Source of the DNA: Nocardioides sp. Soil774
Lineage (GTDB): Bacteria; Actinomycetota; Actinomycetes; Propionibacteriales; Nocardioidaceae
Length of the DNA: 64,000 bases
Direction: 5' to 3'
Assembly (NCBI RefSeq): GCF_001428125.1
Contig: NZ_LMSM01000009.1
Location: 42,709-106,708, forward strand
The notes beneath the pieces are model-generated. The model did no database searches, was not told the DNA's origin, and saw nothing but the letters and a program-made list of their open reading frames with translations. Each line of letters begins with the position of its first letter. Within the stretch, counting starts at the first letter, position 1. The translations under genes and the position numbers were made by a program. Below are positions 39,212 through 47,285 of the stretch, in pieces.

Positions 39212-39777
39212 GACTGCTCCTCCCATTCCTGAGCAAGGGCGGCCAGGCCGCGGCTCGCATGTTGTTTGACCGAGCCCCGGGATATCCCCAGGGTCTCGGC
39301 AATCTCGACCTCGGACTGCTCGAGGTAGTACCGCATGACCAGCACCTGCCGCTGACGCATCGGCAGGGAGGTGACCGAACCCCACATGCGATCGGCCTCC
39401 TCGTGCGCCACCACGCACTGCTCCGCGGACTCGAGCTCCTCGGAACGAGGAACCAGGCGCAATGTCGCCCGTTTCCCTCGGAGCCCGCGACGCAGGACGT
39501 CCCGGCTGCCGTTGACGACCGCACGGTTCAGGTAGGTCACCACCGCGTTCTGGTCCCGAAGGCCTCGCCAGTGCCGGTGCAGCGCGGCGAACGCATCCTG
39601 CACCACGTCCTCCGCCACTTGGCGGTCGTCCACGAGGAGCGCTGCCAGCCCCACCAGACGGCGGTGGTGGACGACGAACAACTCGGAGACAGCCGCGGAA
39701 GCATCACTGTCGATGGAGCGCAACGGCACCACCACTTGGGGCCCCGGCCCCTCGATCCCATCCCTTGCCACGTGCAT
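39208..39777 (-). CDS. ECF sigma factor, SigE family
   Basis: The 189-residue protein has region 2 at about 30-95 (LLVDDRQVAEDVVQDAFAALHRHW) and region 4 at about 135-180 (MRQRQVLVMRYYLEQSEVEIAETLGISRGSVKQH). This matches the actinobacterial SigE-family sigma-70 factors. It directs RNA polymerase to a small stress regulon. A matching promoter stands just upstream, suggesting self-activation. It is coupled to the membrane protein that follows. Confidence 0.9.
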   Translation of the reverse strand: MHVARDGIEGPGPQVVVPLRSIDSDASAAVSELFVVHHRRLVGLAALLVDDRQVAEDVVQDAFAALHRHWRGLRDQNAVVTYLNRAVVNGSRDVLRRGLRGKRATLRLVPRSEELESAEQCVVAHEEADRMWGSVTSLPMRQRQVLVMRYYLEQSEVEIAETLGISRGSVKQHASRGLAALAQEWEEQS

Positions 39778-39786
39778 ATCGGATCA

Positions 39787-39813
39787 GACGACGATGGGGA
39801 AGAACGGTTGACA
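39787..39813 (-). promoter_or_regulatory. Likely autoregulated ECF promoter
   Basis: On the minus strand TGTCAACC (39806-39813) is followed, 16 bases after AAC, by CGTC (39787-39790). This is the usual AAC...CGTC pattern of ECF promoters. The predicted transcript start is a few bases before the sigma ATG at 39777. No experimental support can be seen here. Confidence 0.55.
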
Positions 39814-39892
39814 GAGCCCAGCCATGACTTCAGATGGGCTAGACCAGCCTCGCCGCACCGACGGGACGCGATGTTCGCGGCCCGTTCCGGTC

Positions 39893-40675
39893 TCAGCTGG
39901 TCACATCAACGACAACGGGTGCATGGTCGGAGGGCGCGCCGTCGTAGGTGTCGGGGTTCCGCTCGTCACGATCGATGAACGCGCCTGTCACACGGTCAGC
40001 CAGCGCAGGCGACGCGAGCACGAAGTCGATCTTGAGGCCACGATCCCGCTCGAAGCGCTGGCGGTAGTAGTCCCAGTAGGTGTAGCCCGGCGCGTGCGCC
40101 CGTGTCGTCTCGGCCCACCCGTCGTCGAGGAAGCCCTGGAAGGCGGCGCGCTCCGGCGGCGTAACGTGGGTCGACTTCGCGAACTGCGTGACGTCGAAGA
40201 CGTCGTCGTCGGTGGGGCAGATGTTCCAGTCGCCCACCAGCGCGGTCGGGGTGTCGAGCCAGCCGCGCGCGGCCTCGCGCAGTCGCGCCAGCCAGTCGAG
40301 CTTGTAGACGTAGTGCGGGTCGTCGGGCTTGCGGCCGTTGGGGACGTAGAGCGACCACACGCGCACCCCGCCGCAGGTGGCGCCGATAGCGCGCGCCTCG
40401 GCGGCGGCAGGGTCGCCGTACGGCGGCATGTCGGCGAAGCCGACCTCGACGTCCTCCAGGCCGACCCGCGACAGCAGCGCGACGCCGTTCCACTGGTTGA
40501 GCCCCGCCACCGCGATGTCGTAGCCGAGGGCCTGCAGGCCCATCAGCGGCAGCTGGTCCTCGCGCGCCTTGGTCTCCTGCAGGGCGATCACGTCGATGTC
40601 GTGGCGCTGCACGAACGCCTCGACGCGGTCGATGCGGGAGCGGAGCGAGTTGACGTTCCAGGTCGCGATGCGCAT
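39893..40675 (-). CDS. xth: Exodeoxyribonuclease III
   Basis: The 260-residue endonuclease/exonuclease/phosphatase-fold protein shows MRIATWNVNSLRSRI, LQETKARE, VWSLYVPNGRK, LVGDWNICP, LKIDFVLAS and GAPSDHAPVVVDV, all standard for Xth. It cuts abasic sites and degrades 3' ends during base-excision repair. TAGGGT stands 6 nt before the ATG, indicating a leaderless transcript. Confidence 0.94.
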   Translation of the reverse strand: MRIATWNVNSLRSRIDRVEAFVQRHDIDVIALQETKAREDQLPLMGLQALGYDIAVAGLNQWNGVALLSRVGLEDVEVGFADMPPYGDPAAAEARAIGATCGGVRVWSLYVPNGRKPDDPHYVYKLDWLARLREAARGWLDTPTALVGDWNICPTDDDVFDVTQFAKSTHVTPPERAAFQGFLDDGWAETTRAHAPGYTYWDYYRQRFERDRGLKIDFVLASPALADRVTGAFIDRDERNPDTYDGAPSDHAPVVVDVTS

Positions 40676-40818
40676 CCGTCCACCCTAAGGAAGGCAGCCA
40701 CGCAGGAGATCACGGGGCGGGAGGAGCGGTTCGCGGGAAACCCTTTACAGACCGGGTGCGGGTGCGGAAGGTTCCAGGCCGACGCACGCGTGCCCGGACG
40801 CGCGCGTGCCACCAGTCG

Positions 40819-40855
40819 CGAACGCCCCTTCCGTCCCGAGCGGAGGGGGCGTTCG
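40819..40855. terminator. Strong hairpin in the divergent region upstream of the acyl-CoA dehydrogenase gene
   Basis: CGAACGCCCCTTCCG and CGGAGGGGGCGTTCG form a 15-bp stem with one wobble and a seven-base loop. It lies between two divergent genes, where no neighbour ends, so an ordinary gene terminator is not expected. A smaller stem (GCACGCG/CGCGTGC, 40784-40809) precedes it. It may end an unannotated small RNA made from the 40676-40892 gap. Confidence 0.5.
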
Positions 40856-40892
40856 TCATGCCTGCCCACGGGAGGCCGGTAGCGTCGTCGGC

Positions 40893-42698
40893 GTGCCGAA
40901 CCCCACCTCCACGATCCTCTCCGCGCGCGACCTCGAGTTCCTGCTCTTCGAGTGGCTCCACGTCGAGGACCTCAGCGCGCGCCCGCGCTTCGCCGAGCAC
41001 GACCGCGAGTCCTACGACGCCCTGCTGGGGCTGTGCGAGGAGCTCGCCACCGAGCACTTCGCGACGCACTACCGCAAGAGCGACACCGAGGAGCCGGTCT
41101 TCGACGGCGAGAAGGTGCGCCTCATCCCGGAGATCGAGGCGGCGCTGCAGAAGTTCGCCCGCGCCGACCTGATGGGCCTCACGATCGACGAGGAGCACGG
41201 CGGGCTGCAGGTGCCGCACGTCGTCGCGGCGGCCTGCATGGCGTGGTTCACCGCGGCCAACATGGGCACCGCGGCGTACTCGTTCCTCACCGTCGCCAAC
41301 GCCGGGCTGCTGCTCGCGCACGGCACCGAGGAGCAGGTCGAACGCTACGTGCGGCCCATGCTCGAGGGCCGCTTCTTCGGCACGATGACGCTCTCGGAGC
41401 CGCACGCCGGGTCGAGCCTGGGCGACGTGGTGACGCGAGCGGTGCCCGCCGACGACGGCACCTACCGCATCTTCGGCAGCAAGATGTGGATCTCGGGGGG
41501 CGACCACGAGATGGGCGACAACATCGTCCACCTGGTGCTGGCCAAGCTGCCCGACGCGCCTGCCGGCTCGCGCGGCATCTCGCTCTTCATCGTGCCCAAG
41601 CACCTCGTCGGCGAGGACGGCACGATCGGCGAGCGCAACGACGTCGCGCTGGCCGGCATCAACCACAAGCTCGGCAGCCGCGGCACGGTCAACACCGCAC
41701 CCGTCTTCGGTGGCGGCGCCTTCACCCCGGGCGGCGCTGCGGGCGCGGTCGGCTACCTCGTCGGCGAGCCCCACAAGGGCCTGTCCTACATGTTCCACAT
41801 GATGAACGCCGCCCGCCTCGGCGTCGGGATGGGGGCGACGACGACCGCCTACACCGCCTACCTCAAGAGCCTCGACTACGCCCGCACCCGACCGCAGGGC
41901 CGCCCGCTGAGCGCCCCCGACCCGGCCGGCCCGCAGGTGCCGATCATCCAGCACGCCGACGTGCGGCGGATGCTGCTCGCGCAGAAGTCCTACGTCGAGG
42001 GCGCGCTCGCGCTGAACCTCTACTGCTACCGGCTGCTCGACGAGCAGGCCACCGCCGAGGACGACGCCGAGCGGCTCGCCACCGGCCAGCTGCTCGACGT
42101 CCTGACGCCGATCGCGAAGTCGTGGCCCTCGCAGTGGGGCCAGGAGTCGTGCAGCCTCGCCATCCAGGTGCTCGGCGGCTCGGGCTACACCCGCGACCAC
42201 GACCTCGAGGCCCACTGGCGCGACCAGCGGCTCAACCCGATCCACGAGGGCACGCACGGCATCCAGGCCCTCGACCTGCTCGGGCGCAAGGTGCTCGGCG
42301 GCGGTGGTGCGGCGCTGATGGCGCTGGCCGCGCGCATCGAGGACACCGTCGCCCGGGCGGGCGCGCTCGGCGGCGAGCCGGCGTCGTACGCCGTCGCGCT
42401 GAAGGCCGCGGTCGACCGCCTCGGCGAGGTCACGATGACGATCGCGGGGCTCGGCGACCCCGACCGGATGCTGGCGAACGCCACGGTCTACCTCGAGGCG
42501 GCCGGCCACGTCGTCGTCGCGTGGATGTGGCTCGAGCAGCTGGTCGCGGTGGGGGAGCAGCAGGGCGACTTCTACGACGGCAAGCGGGCCGCGGCGCGCT
42601 ACTTCTTCGGCTGGGAGCTGCCCAAGGTCGCACCGATGCTCGACCTGCTCGCCTCGGGTGACACCACCGCGCTGGAGATGCGCGAGGACTGGTTCTAG
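40893..42698 (+). CDS. Acyl-CoA dehydrogenase (long form)
   Basis: The 601-residue flavoprotein shows GTMTLSEPHAGSSLGDV, GSKMWISGGDHEMG and, late, QVLGGSGYTRDHDLEAHWRDQRLNPIHEGTHGIQALDL. The last block matches the E-rich catalytic region of the long AcdA/FadE-type acyl-CoA dehydrogenases with an extra C-terminal domain. It introduces the double bond in beta-oxidation. TAGCGT lies 7 nt before the GTG. It shares CTAG stop bases with the convergent PH-domain gene. Confidence 0.92.
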   Translation: MPNPTSTILSARDLEFLLFEWLHVEDLSARPRFAEHDRESYDALLGLCEELATEHFATHYRKSDTEEPVFDGEKVRLIPEIEAALQKFARADLMGLTIDEEHGGLQVPHVVAAACMAWFTAANMGTAAYSFLTVANAGLLLAHGTEEQVERYVRPMLEGRFFGTMTLSEPHAGSSLGDVVTRAVPADDGTYRIFGSKMWISGGDHEMGDNIVHLVLAKLPDAPAGSRGISLFIVPKHLVGEDGTIGERNDVALAGINHKLGSRGTVNTAPVFGGGAFTPGGAAGAVGYLVGEPHKGLSYMFHMMNAARLGVGMGATTTAYTAYLKSLDYARTRPQGRPLSAPDPAGPQVPIIQHADVRRMLLAQKSYVEGALALNLYCYRLLDEQATAEDDAERLATGQLLDVLTPIAKSWPSQWGQESCSLAIQVLGGSGYTRDHDLEAHWRDQRLNPIHEGTHGIQALDLLGRKVLGGGGAALMALAARIEDTVARAGALGGEPASYAVALKAAVDRLGEVTMTIAGLGDPDRMLANATVYLEAAGHVVVAWMWLEQLVAVGEQQGDFYDGKRAAARYFFGWELPKVAPMLDLLASGDTTALEMREDWF

Positions 42699-44197
42699 GC
42701 GCCCTGCTCGACGAACGGGGTCAGCATCCCCGGCGTCGCGCGGTCGGCCAGGGCGACCGCGACCTCGAGCCGCACGTCGCGCACCAGCACCCGCTCGGTG
42801 CCGGCGGCGGTCGTCGCGGTCAGGTCGGCCAGGCCGATCCGGCGCTGCCACCACGACTGGCTCACCACCCAGCCGATGATGCCGTCGGTCTCGAGCACGG
42901 TGCGCACGCGGGCCAGGGTCCCGCCGCCCGCGACGAGGTGGCGGTCGAGGAGCGCGTGCCCGAGGTGGCGGTACGACGCCTCGCCGACCGCCGCGGCCAC
43001 CACGGGGAGCGCGACGGCGAGCGCGGCGAACCACGCCCACGACAGGTCGGCGAACCACCACGCGACGGCGGCGGCGACCAGGACCTCCAGGGCGGTGCGG
43101 AGCTGGCGGAACCACGCCCGACGGTGCGCCCTCGGGCCGTGCGCGACCAGCGGCGCAGTGAGCGCGCCGGTCTCGCCGAGGACCGCGCCGCCGACGCCGA
43201 CCGCGACCTCGCGCGGGCACGGCGGCAGGACCTGGGTGACGCCGTCCTCGACGCCGGTGGCGAGGGTGGACATCTCGGCGCCCCCGACGACGCGCAGGAG
43301 CACCGGCTCGACCATCTCCACGCCGCGCACCTTGGCCTCCTCGACGGTGATCGAGCGGGTGGTGAACAGCCCCGAGGAGAGGTGCAGCGAGCCGTGCTCG
43401 CGCACCAGGCGGAACCCCCACCACTGCACGACGTAGCCGGTGACCGAGACGACCAGCCAGAGCGCCAGCCCGCCGACGGCGAGCGCCAGCGCGACGGCGA
43501 CCAGGGCGAACTGCGTGACCCACTCCCACGCCGACGTCGCGGTCTCCTGGTTCCAGATCGGCAGGTCGTCGCCGAACTGCGCGACCACGCCGACCGCACC
43601 GGCGAGCAGCACCAGCCGGGCCAGGCTGAAGGGGGCGAAGCGCAGCCACGACCAGTCGATGCGGGCCAGGAGCACGGACGCAGGGGCGGACGGCGCGACC
43701 GGGGCGTGCGGTTCGGCGGGGTCGAGGTCTGTCGGCCGGACGTCGGTGGTCTCGCGGCGGCGCAGCAGCGTCGTACGCAGTGCGTGGGCGTCGGCCCTGG
43801 CCAGCGCGTCGAGGGTGATCCGGTCGTCGTCGACGCCGGTGCCGACCTGCACCTTCTGCAGGCCGAGCACCCGGTGCAGCAGGGAGGCCTCGAGGTCGAC
43901 GCTGCGCACCCGGTCGAGCGGCGCGGTCGACGTGCGCTTGTTGAGCACGCCGCTGCGCACCTGGATCTGGCTGTCGGTGATCCGGTAGTGGGTGGTGAGC
44001 CAGGGCAGCGCGCCGAGGATGATCGGGCCGAGGACCACGAGCGGCAGGACGAGCGGCCAGAAGCGGGTGTCGCTCCGGCTGATCCCCACCACGGCCACCA
44101 CCACCGGCACGATCGCCTGGCCGATCGCCTTGACCGGGTCGAGCAGCAGCTTGCGCGGGTCGAGCCGCGCCCAGCCCTCGCCGGGCGCGGGGATCAC
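42695..44197 (-). CDS. PH domain (bPH2) membrane protein, YdbT-like
   Basis: The 500-residue protein has membrane helices around 27-65, 190-210 and 220-250, plus a later pair. Between them are repeated bacterial PH domains of the form HYRITDSQIQVRSGVLNKR and TAPLDRVRSVDLEASLLHRVLGL. The layout resembles YdbT of Bacillus, which works with YdbS at the membrane. Its GTG overlaps the stop of the smaller PH-domain gene (GTGA). The role is not established, possibly envelope stress or bacteriocin resistance. Confidence 0.82.
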   Translation of the reverse strand: MIPAPGEGWARLDPRKLLLDPVKAIGQAIVPVVVAVVGISRSDTRFWPLVLPLVVLGPIILGALPWLTTHYRITDSQIQVRSGVLNKRTSTAPLDRVRSVDLEASLLHRVLGLQKVQVGTGVDDDRITLDALARADAHALRTTLLRRRETTDVRPTDLDPAEPHAPVAPSAPASVLLARIDWSWLRFAPFSLARLVLLAGAVGVVAQFGDDLPIWNQETATSAWEWVTQFALVAVALALAVGGLALWLVVSVTGYVVQWWGFRLVREHGSLHLSSGLFTTRSITVEEAKVRGVEMVEPVLLRVVGGAEMSTLATGVEDGVTQVLPPCPREVAVGVGGAVLGETGALTAPLVAHGPRAHRRAWFRQLRTALEVLVAAAVAWWFADLSWAWFAALAVALPVVAAAVGEASYRHLGHALLDRHLVAGGGTLARVRTVLETDGIIGWVVSQSWWQRRIGLADLTATTAAGTERVLVRDVRLEVAVALADRATPGMLTPFVEQGA

Positions 44198-44706
44198 GTG
44201 GCGTCGCCCGCAGTGGCGGACGTGATCGCGGTGAGCCGGGCCACCACCTCGCGGGCGGTGGCGGCGTCGAGGCAGTCGACGGTGATGGGGCCGGCGGCCG
44301 ACGCAGTGGTGACGGTGATCGAGGCCAGCCCGAACACGCGCATCAGCGCGCCCTGGCGCGAGTCGACCGTCTGCACGCGGCTCAGCGGTGCGATCCGGCT
44401 CTCCCGCCCCAGCCAGCCCGCGCGCGTGTGCACGGCCGTGTCGGTGACCTCCCAGCGGTGCACCCGGTAGCGGATGCGCGGCATCAGCACGACGTGCGCC
44501 GCCGCGAGCAGGCCGAGCAGCAGCACGACGAGGCCGGCCCAACCGGGCACGTCCGGGACGACCAGCCACGCCACCAGCGCCGCGACCACGACGGCCGCGT
44601 CGCCCAGCAGCGCCGACACCGTCCAGAAGCCGATCGCCCGCGGCGAGACCCGGTGGGCCGGCTCCCGCAGCACCGGCACGGCCGGCCCCGCCCCCACGTC
44701 ACTCAT
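44194..44706 (-). CDS. PH domain (bPH2) membrane protein, YdbS-like
   Basis: The 170-residue protein has two membrane helices (about 28-48 and 55-75) followed by one bPH2 domain (YRVHRWEVTDTAVHTRAGWLGRE, IAPLSRVQTVDSRQGALMRVFGL). It forms a coupled pair with the larger PH-domain protein encoded downstream, as in the ydbS-ydbT pairs of other Gram-positives. It is divergent from ychF. Confidence 0.85.
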   Translation of the reverse strand: MSDVGAGPAVPVLREPAHRVSPRAIGFWTVSALLGDAAVVVAALVAWLVVPDVPGWAGLVVLLLGLLAAAHVVLMPRIRYRVHRWEVTDTAVHTRAGWLGRESRIAPLSRVQTVDSRQGALMRVFGLASITVTTASAAGPITVDCLDAATAREVVARLTAITSATAGDAT

Positions 44707-44774
44707 GCGCCGAGTCTTGCAGGTGGCTGCGTGCTTTTCGTACGCCCGTCGGCGCCGCCGTAGACTCCCCGCCC

Positions 44775-45851
44775 GTGGCTCTCACCATCGGCATCGTCGG
44801 TCTCCCCAACGCGGGCAAGTCGACGCTCTTCAACGCCCTGACCAAGAACGACGTGCTCGCGGCGAACTACCCGTTCGCCACCATCGAGCCCAACGTCGGC
44901 GTCGTCGGGGTCCCCGACGATCGTCTCGGCAGGCTGGCGGAGGTGTTCGAGTCGGCCAAGCAGCTGCCCGCGACGGTCGAGTTCGTCGACATCGCCGGCA
45001 TCGTGCGCGGCGCCTCGCAGGGCGAGGGCCTGGGCAACAAGTTCCTCGCCCACATCCGCGAGTCCTCTGCGATCTGCCAGGTCACGCGCGTCTTCCGCGA
45101 CGAGGACGTCACCCACGTCGACGGCGAGGTCAACCCTGCCAACGACATCTCCACCATCCAGACCGAGCTGATCTTCGCCGACCTCGAGACCGTCGACAGG
45201 GCGATCGCGCGACTGGAGAAGGAGTCGCGCAAGGTCAAGGACCTCGTCGCCAACCTGGAGGCCGCGAAGGCTGCCAAGGACGCGCTCGAGAGCGGCACGC
45301 CCATCATCGCCACCGACATCGACCGCTCCCTGCTGCGCGAGCTGTCGCTGCTGACGGCCAAGCCCTTCATCTACGTCTTCAACTGCGACGCCGACGAGCT
45401 CGCCGACGAGGCCCTCAAGGACAAGATGCGCGAGATCATCGCGCCGGCTGAGGCGATCTTCCTCGACGCCAAGTTCGAGGCCGACCTCGCCGAGATGGAC
45501 GACGACGAGATGGCGCACGAGATGCTCGCCGAGATGGGGATCGCCGAGTCGGGTCTCGACCAGCTCGCTCGCGTCGGCTTCGACACCCTCGGCCTGCAGA
45601 CCTACCTGACCGCCGGCCCCAAGGAGACGCGGGCCTGGACGATCAAGAAGGGCGCCACCGCCCCCGAGGCCGCCGGTGTCATCCACACCGACTTCCAGAA
45701 GGGCTTCATCAAGGCCGAGATCGTCTCCTTCGACGACCTGATGGCCGCCGGCTCCATGCTCAAGGCCAAGGAGGCCGGCAAGGTGCGCATGGAGGGCAAG
45801 GACTACGTCATGGTCGACGGCGACGTGGTGGAGTTCCGCTTCAACGTGTGA
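44775..45851 (+). CDS. ychF: Redox-regulated ATPase YchF (Obg family)
   Basis: The 358-residue protein has the P-loop GLPNAGKST at 9-17, NYPFATIEPNVGVV, switch II DIAGIVRGASQGEGLGN and the base-recognition segment FNCDADE, which favours ATP in this family. A TGS/ubiquitin-like C-terminal domain follows (TDFQKGFIKAEIVSFDDL). It binds ribosomes and affects stress responses. TAGACT lies 8 nt before the GTG start, with no ribosome site. Confidence 0.95.
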   Translation: MALTIGIVGLPNAGKSTLFNALTKNDVLAANYPFATIEPNVGVVGVPDDRLGRLAEVFESAKQLPATVEFVDIAGIVRGASQGEGLGNKFLAHIRESSAICQVTRVFRDEDVTHVDGEVNPANDISTIQTELIFADLETVDRAIARLEKESRKVKDLVANLEAAKAAKDALESGTPIIATDIDRSLLRELSLLTAKPFIYVFNCDADELADEALKDKMREIIAPAEAIFLDAKFEADLAEMDDDEMAHEMLAEMGIAESGLDQLARVGFDTLGLQTYLTAGPKETRAWTIKKGATAPEAAGVIHTDFQKGFIKAEIVSFDDLMAAGSMLKAKEAGKVRMEGKDYVMVDGDVVEFRFNV

Positions 45852-45981
45852 GGCCGCCCACCAACGGACCTACGGCCGCCGCCGCCGGCGTACGCCCTGG
45901 CGTGCGTGCCCACACGCTGACCTCGTTCGGTCCGCTGGCCGGTCAGGCGCCACGTCCCGGCCGTCGGACGGACGAGGACCA

Positions 45982-46515
45982 CTACCCGCCCGAGCCCTGG
46001 CGCGCCGTCACCTCCTCGTAGGCGGCCGTCAGCTCGGCGAGCACGCCGTCCGCCGGAGGTGGTCGCCGCTCCAGGTGGATGGCGCGCAGCTCGTCCATGA
46101 AGCGCTCCCACAGGGGCGGTCCTCCCGAAGCGAGCAGCTCGGCGCGGACGGTGAGCTCGGGCGTGGTGTCGAGCCACGTCGCACCCCAGGCGCCGAGCTG
46201 CGCCATGACCGGGAGGAGCTGGATCGACGCCTCGGTGAGGTGGTACTCGACCTTCTGGCGGTGGCTGGGGTCGTCGTCGCGCGTGAGCAGCCCGGCCGCG
46301 ACCAGCTTGGCGAGTCGCGCGGCCAGGATGTTGGACGCGATGCCCTCCATCGAGGAGCCGAGCAGCTCGCGGAAGTGCGTCGCGCCGCCGAAGGTGATGT
46401 CGCGCAGGACGACGAGGCTCCACCGGTCACCGAGCAGCTCGACGGTCAGGTTGATCGGGCAACCGGACTTGCCGCGGGGGACCGGCAACCGTCCTGGCAC
46501 GACTGGTTGCGACAC
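45982..46515 (-). CDS. HxlR-family transcriptional regulator
   Basis: The 177-residue protein has the HxlR winged helix (CPINLTVELLGDRWSLVVLRDITFGGATHFRELL, SNILAARLAKLVAAGLL), plus a C-terminal extension of about 70 residues. C19 sits just before the first helix, as in thiol- or aldehyde-sensing members. The GTG follows TACACT by 6 nt. It is divergent from a DHFR-like gene with a palindrome between them, suggesting control of both genes. Confidence 0.88.
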   Translation of the reverse strand: MSQPVVPGRLPVPRGKSGCPINLTVELLGDRWSLVVLRDITFGGATHFRELLGSSMEGIASNILAARLAKLVAAGLLTRDDDPSHRQKVEYHLTEASIQLLPVMAQLGAWGATWLDTTPELTVRAELLASGGPPLWERFMDELRAIHLERRPPPADGVLAELTAAYEEVTARQGSGG

Positions 46516-46545
46516 GCCATCAGTGTAGCTAGGGTGAGAAACTGA

Positions 46546-46558
46546 TTGCACAGTGCAA
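46546..46558. promoter_or_regulatory. Candidate HxlR operator
   Basis: TTGCAC-A-GTGCAA is a perfect palindrome in the 60-base gap between the divergent HxlR regulator and DHFR-like genes. The dyad shape fits a dimeric winged-helix regulator, and its position allows control of both promoters. Operator function is inferred from position and symmetry. Confidence 0.5.
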
Positions 46559-46575
46559 CCAGAAAGGAAATTGTC

Positions 46576-47220
46576 GTGACCCAGCTCGTCCGCGTCCAGA
46601 ACTTCAACGTCTCCCGCGATGGCTTCGGCACCGGTGAGGGGCAGAGCCTCGAGCGTCCGTTCGGCCACGCCGATCCGGCCGCGATGTTCTCCTGGTCCGG
46701 CGCCACGGCCCACGCCCCGATGAGGACGGAGCCCGGCGGCACCTACGGCCTCGACGACTACTTCACGCGCGACTTCAGCCGCAACATCGGCGCGGAGATC
46801 ATGGGGCGCAACAAGTTCGGGCCGCAGCGCGGGCCCTGGCAGGACCTCGACTGGGAAGGCTGGTGGGGCGAGGAGCCGCCGTTCCGCACGCCGGTCTTCG
46901 TGCTGACCCACCACCCGCGCCCGTCGATCACCCGGGGGCAGACCACCTTCCACTTCGTGGACGAGTCACCCGCCCAGGCCCTCGCCCGTGCCTTCGAGGC
47001 AGCCGACGGCAAGGACGTACGCATCGGCGGGGGCGTCACCACCGTCCGGGAGTTCCTCGACGCCGACCTCGTCGACACGATGCACGTCGCGGTGGCGCCG
47101 GTCGACCTCGAGCGCGGCGTGCGGCTGTGGGAGAGCCCGGACGAGCTCCTCGACCGCTTCCACCTCGAGCGGGTGCCGAGCCCCAGCGGTGTGGTGCACC
47201 ACATCTTCTGGCGACGGTAG
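46576..47220 (+). CDS. Dihydrofolate reductase/RibD C-terminal domain family protein
   Basis: The 214-residue protein has the fold order of RibD-C reductases: VQNFNVSRDGF, IMGRNKFG, VFVLTHHPRPS, IGGGVTTVREFLDADLVDTMHVAVAP and the final strand GVVHHIFWRR. These proteins reduce small nitrogen or pteridine compounds with NADPH; true folate reduction is not proven. The GTG has AAGGA upstream. It is probably under control of the divergent HxlR regulator. Confidence 0.86.
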   Translation: MTQLVRVQNFNVSRDGFGTGEGQSLERPFGHADPAAMFSWSGATAHAPMRTEPGGTYGLDDYFTRDFSRNIGAEIMGRNKFGPQRGPWQDLDWEGWWGEEPPFRTPVFVLTHHPRPSITRGQTTFHFVDESPAQALARAFEAADGKDVRIGGGVTTVREFLDADLVDTMHVAVAPVDLERGVRLWESPDELLDRFHLERVPSPSGVVHHIFWRR

Positions 47221-47285
47221 GCCGGCGACCCCTCTGGGGCTACTGTGGAGTAACCAGCCACATCCACCAGCGCGAGGTGACCGCC

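Noticed and set aside
39281..39300. GGATATCCCC resembling the palindrome at the end of galK
   Set aside because: Only the central GGATATCC is shared; the flanks do not form the CCCCGG/CCGGGG dyad, and it lies within the sigma-factor coding sequence.
40741..40860. Assignment of the hairpin region to the actinobacterial 6C small RNA family
   Set aside because: The family is expected to show two stems with cytosine-rich loops. Here the C-runs are mainly in the stem, so the match is not convincing.
40710..43649. 979-residue open frame antisense to acyl-CoA dehydrogenase and along the PH-domain gene
   Set aside because: It overlaps two well-supported genes in wrong frames and is highly repetitive in Arg, Gly, Ala and Val. 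It is a long shadow frame caused by high GC.
45852..45981. Terminator hairpin between ychF and the HxlR gene
   Set aside because: Only imperfect pairing (CCTCGTTCGG against CGGACGAGG) is seen, with several mismatches. It is too weak to annotate.
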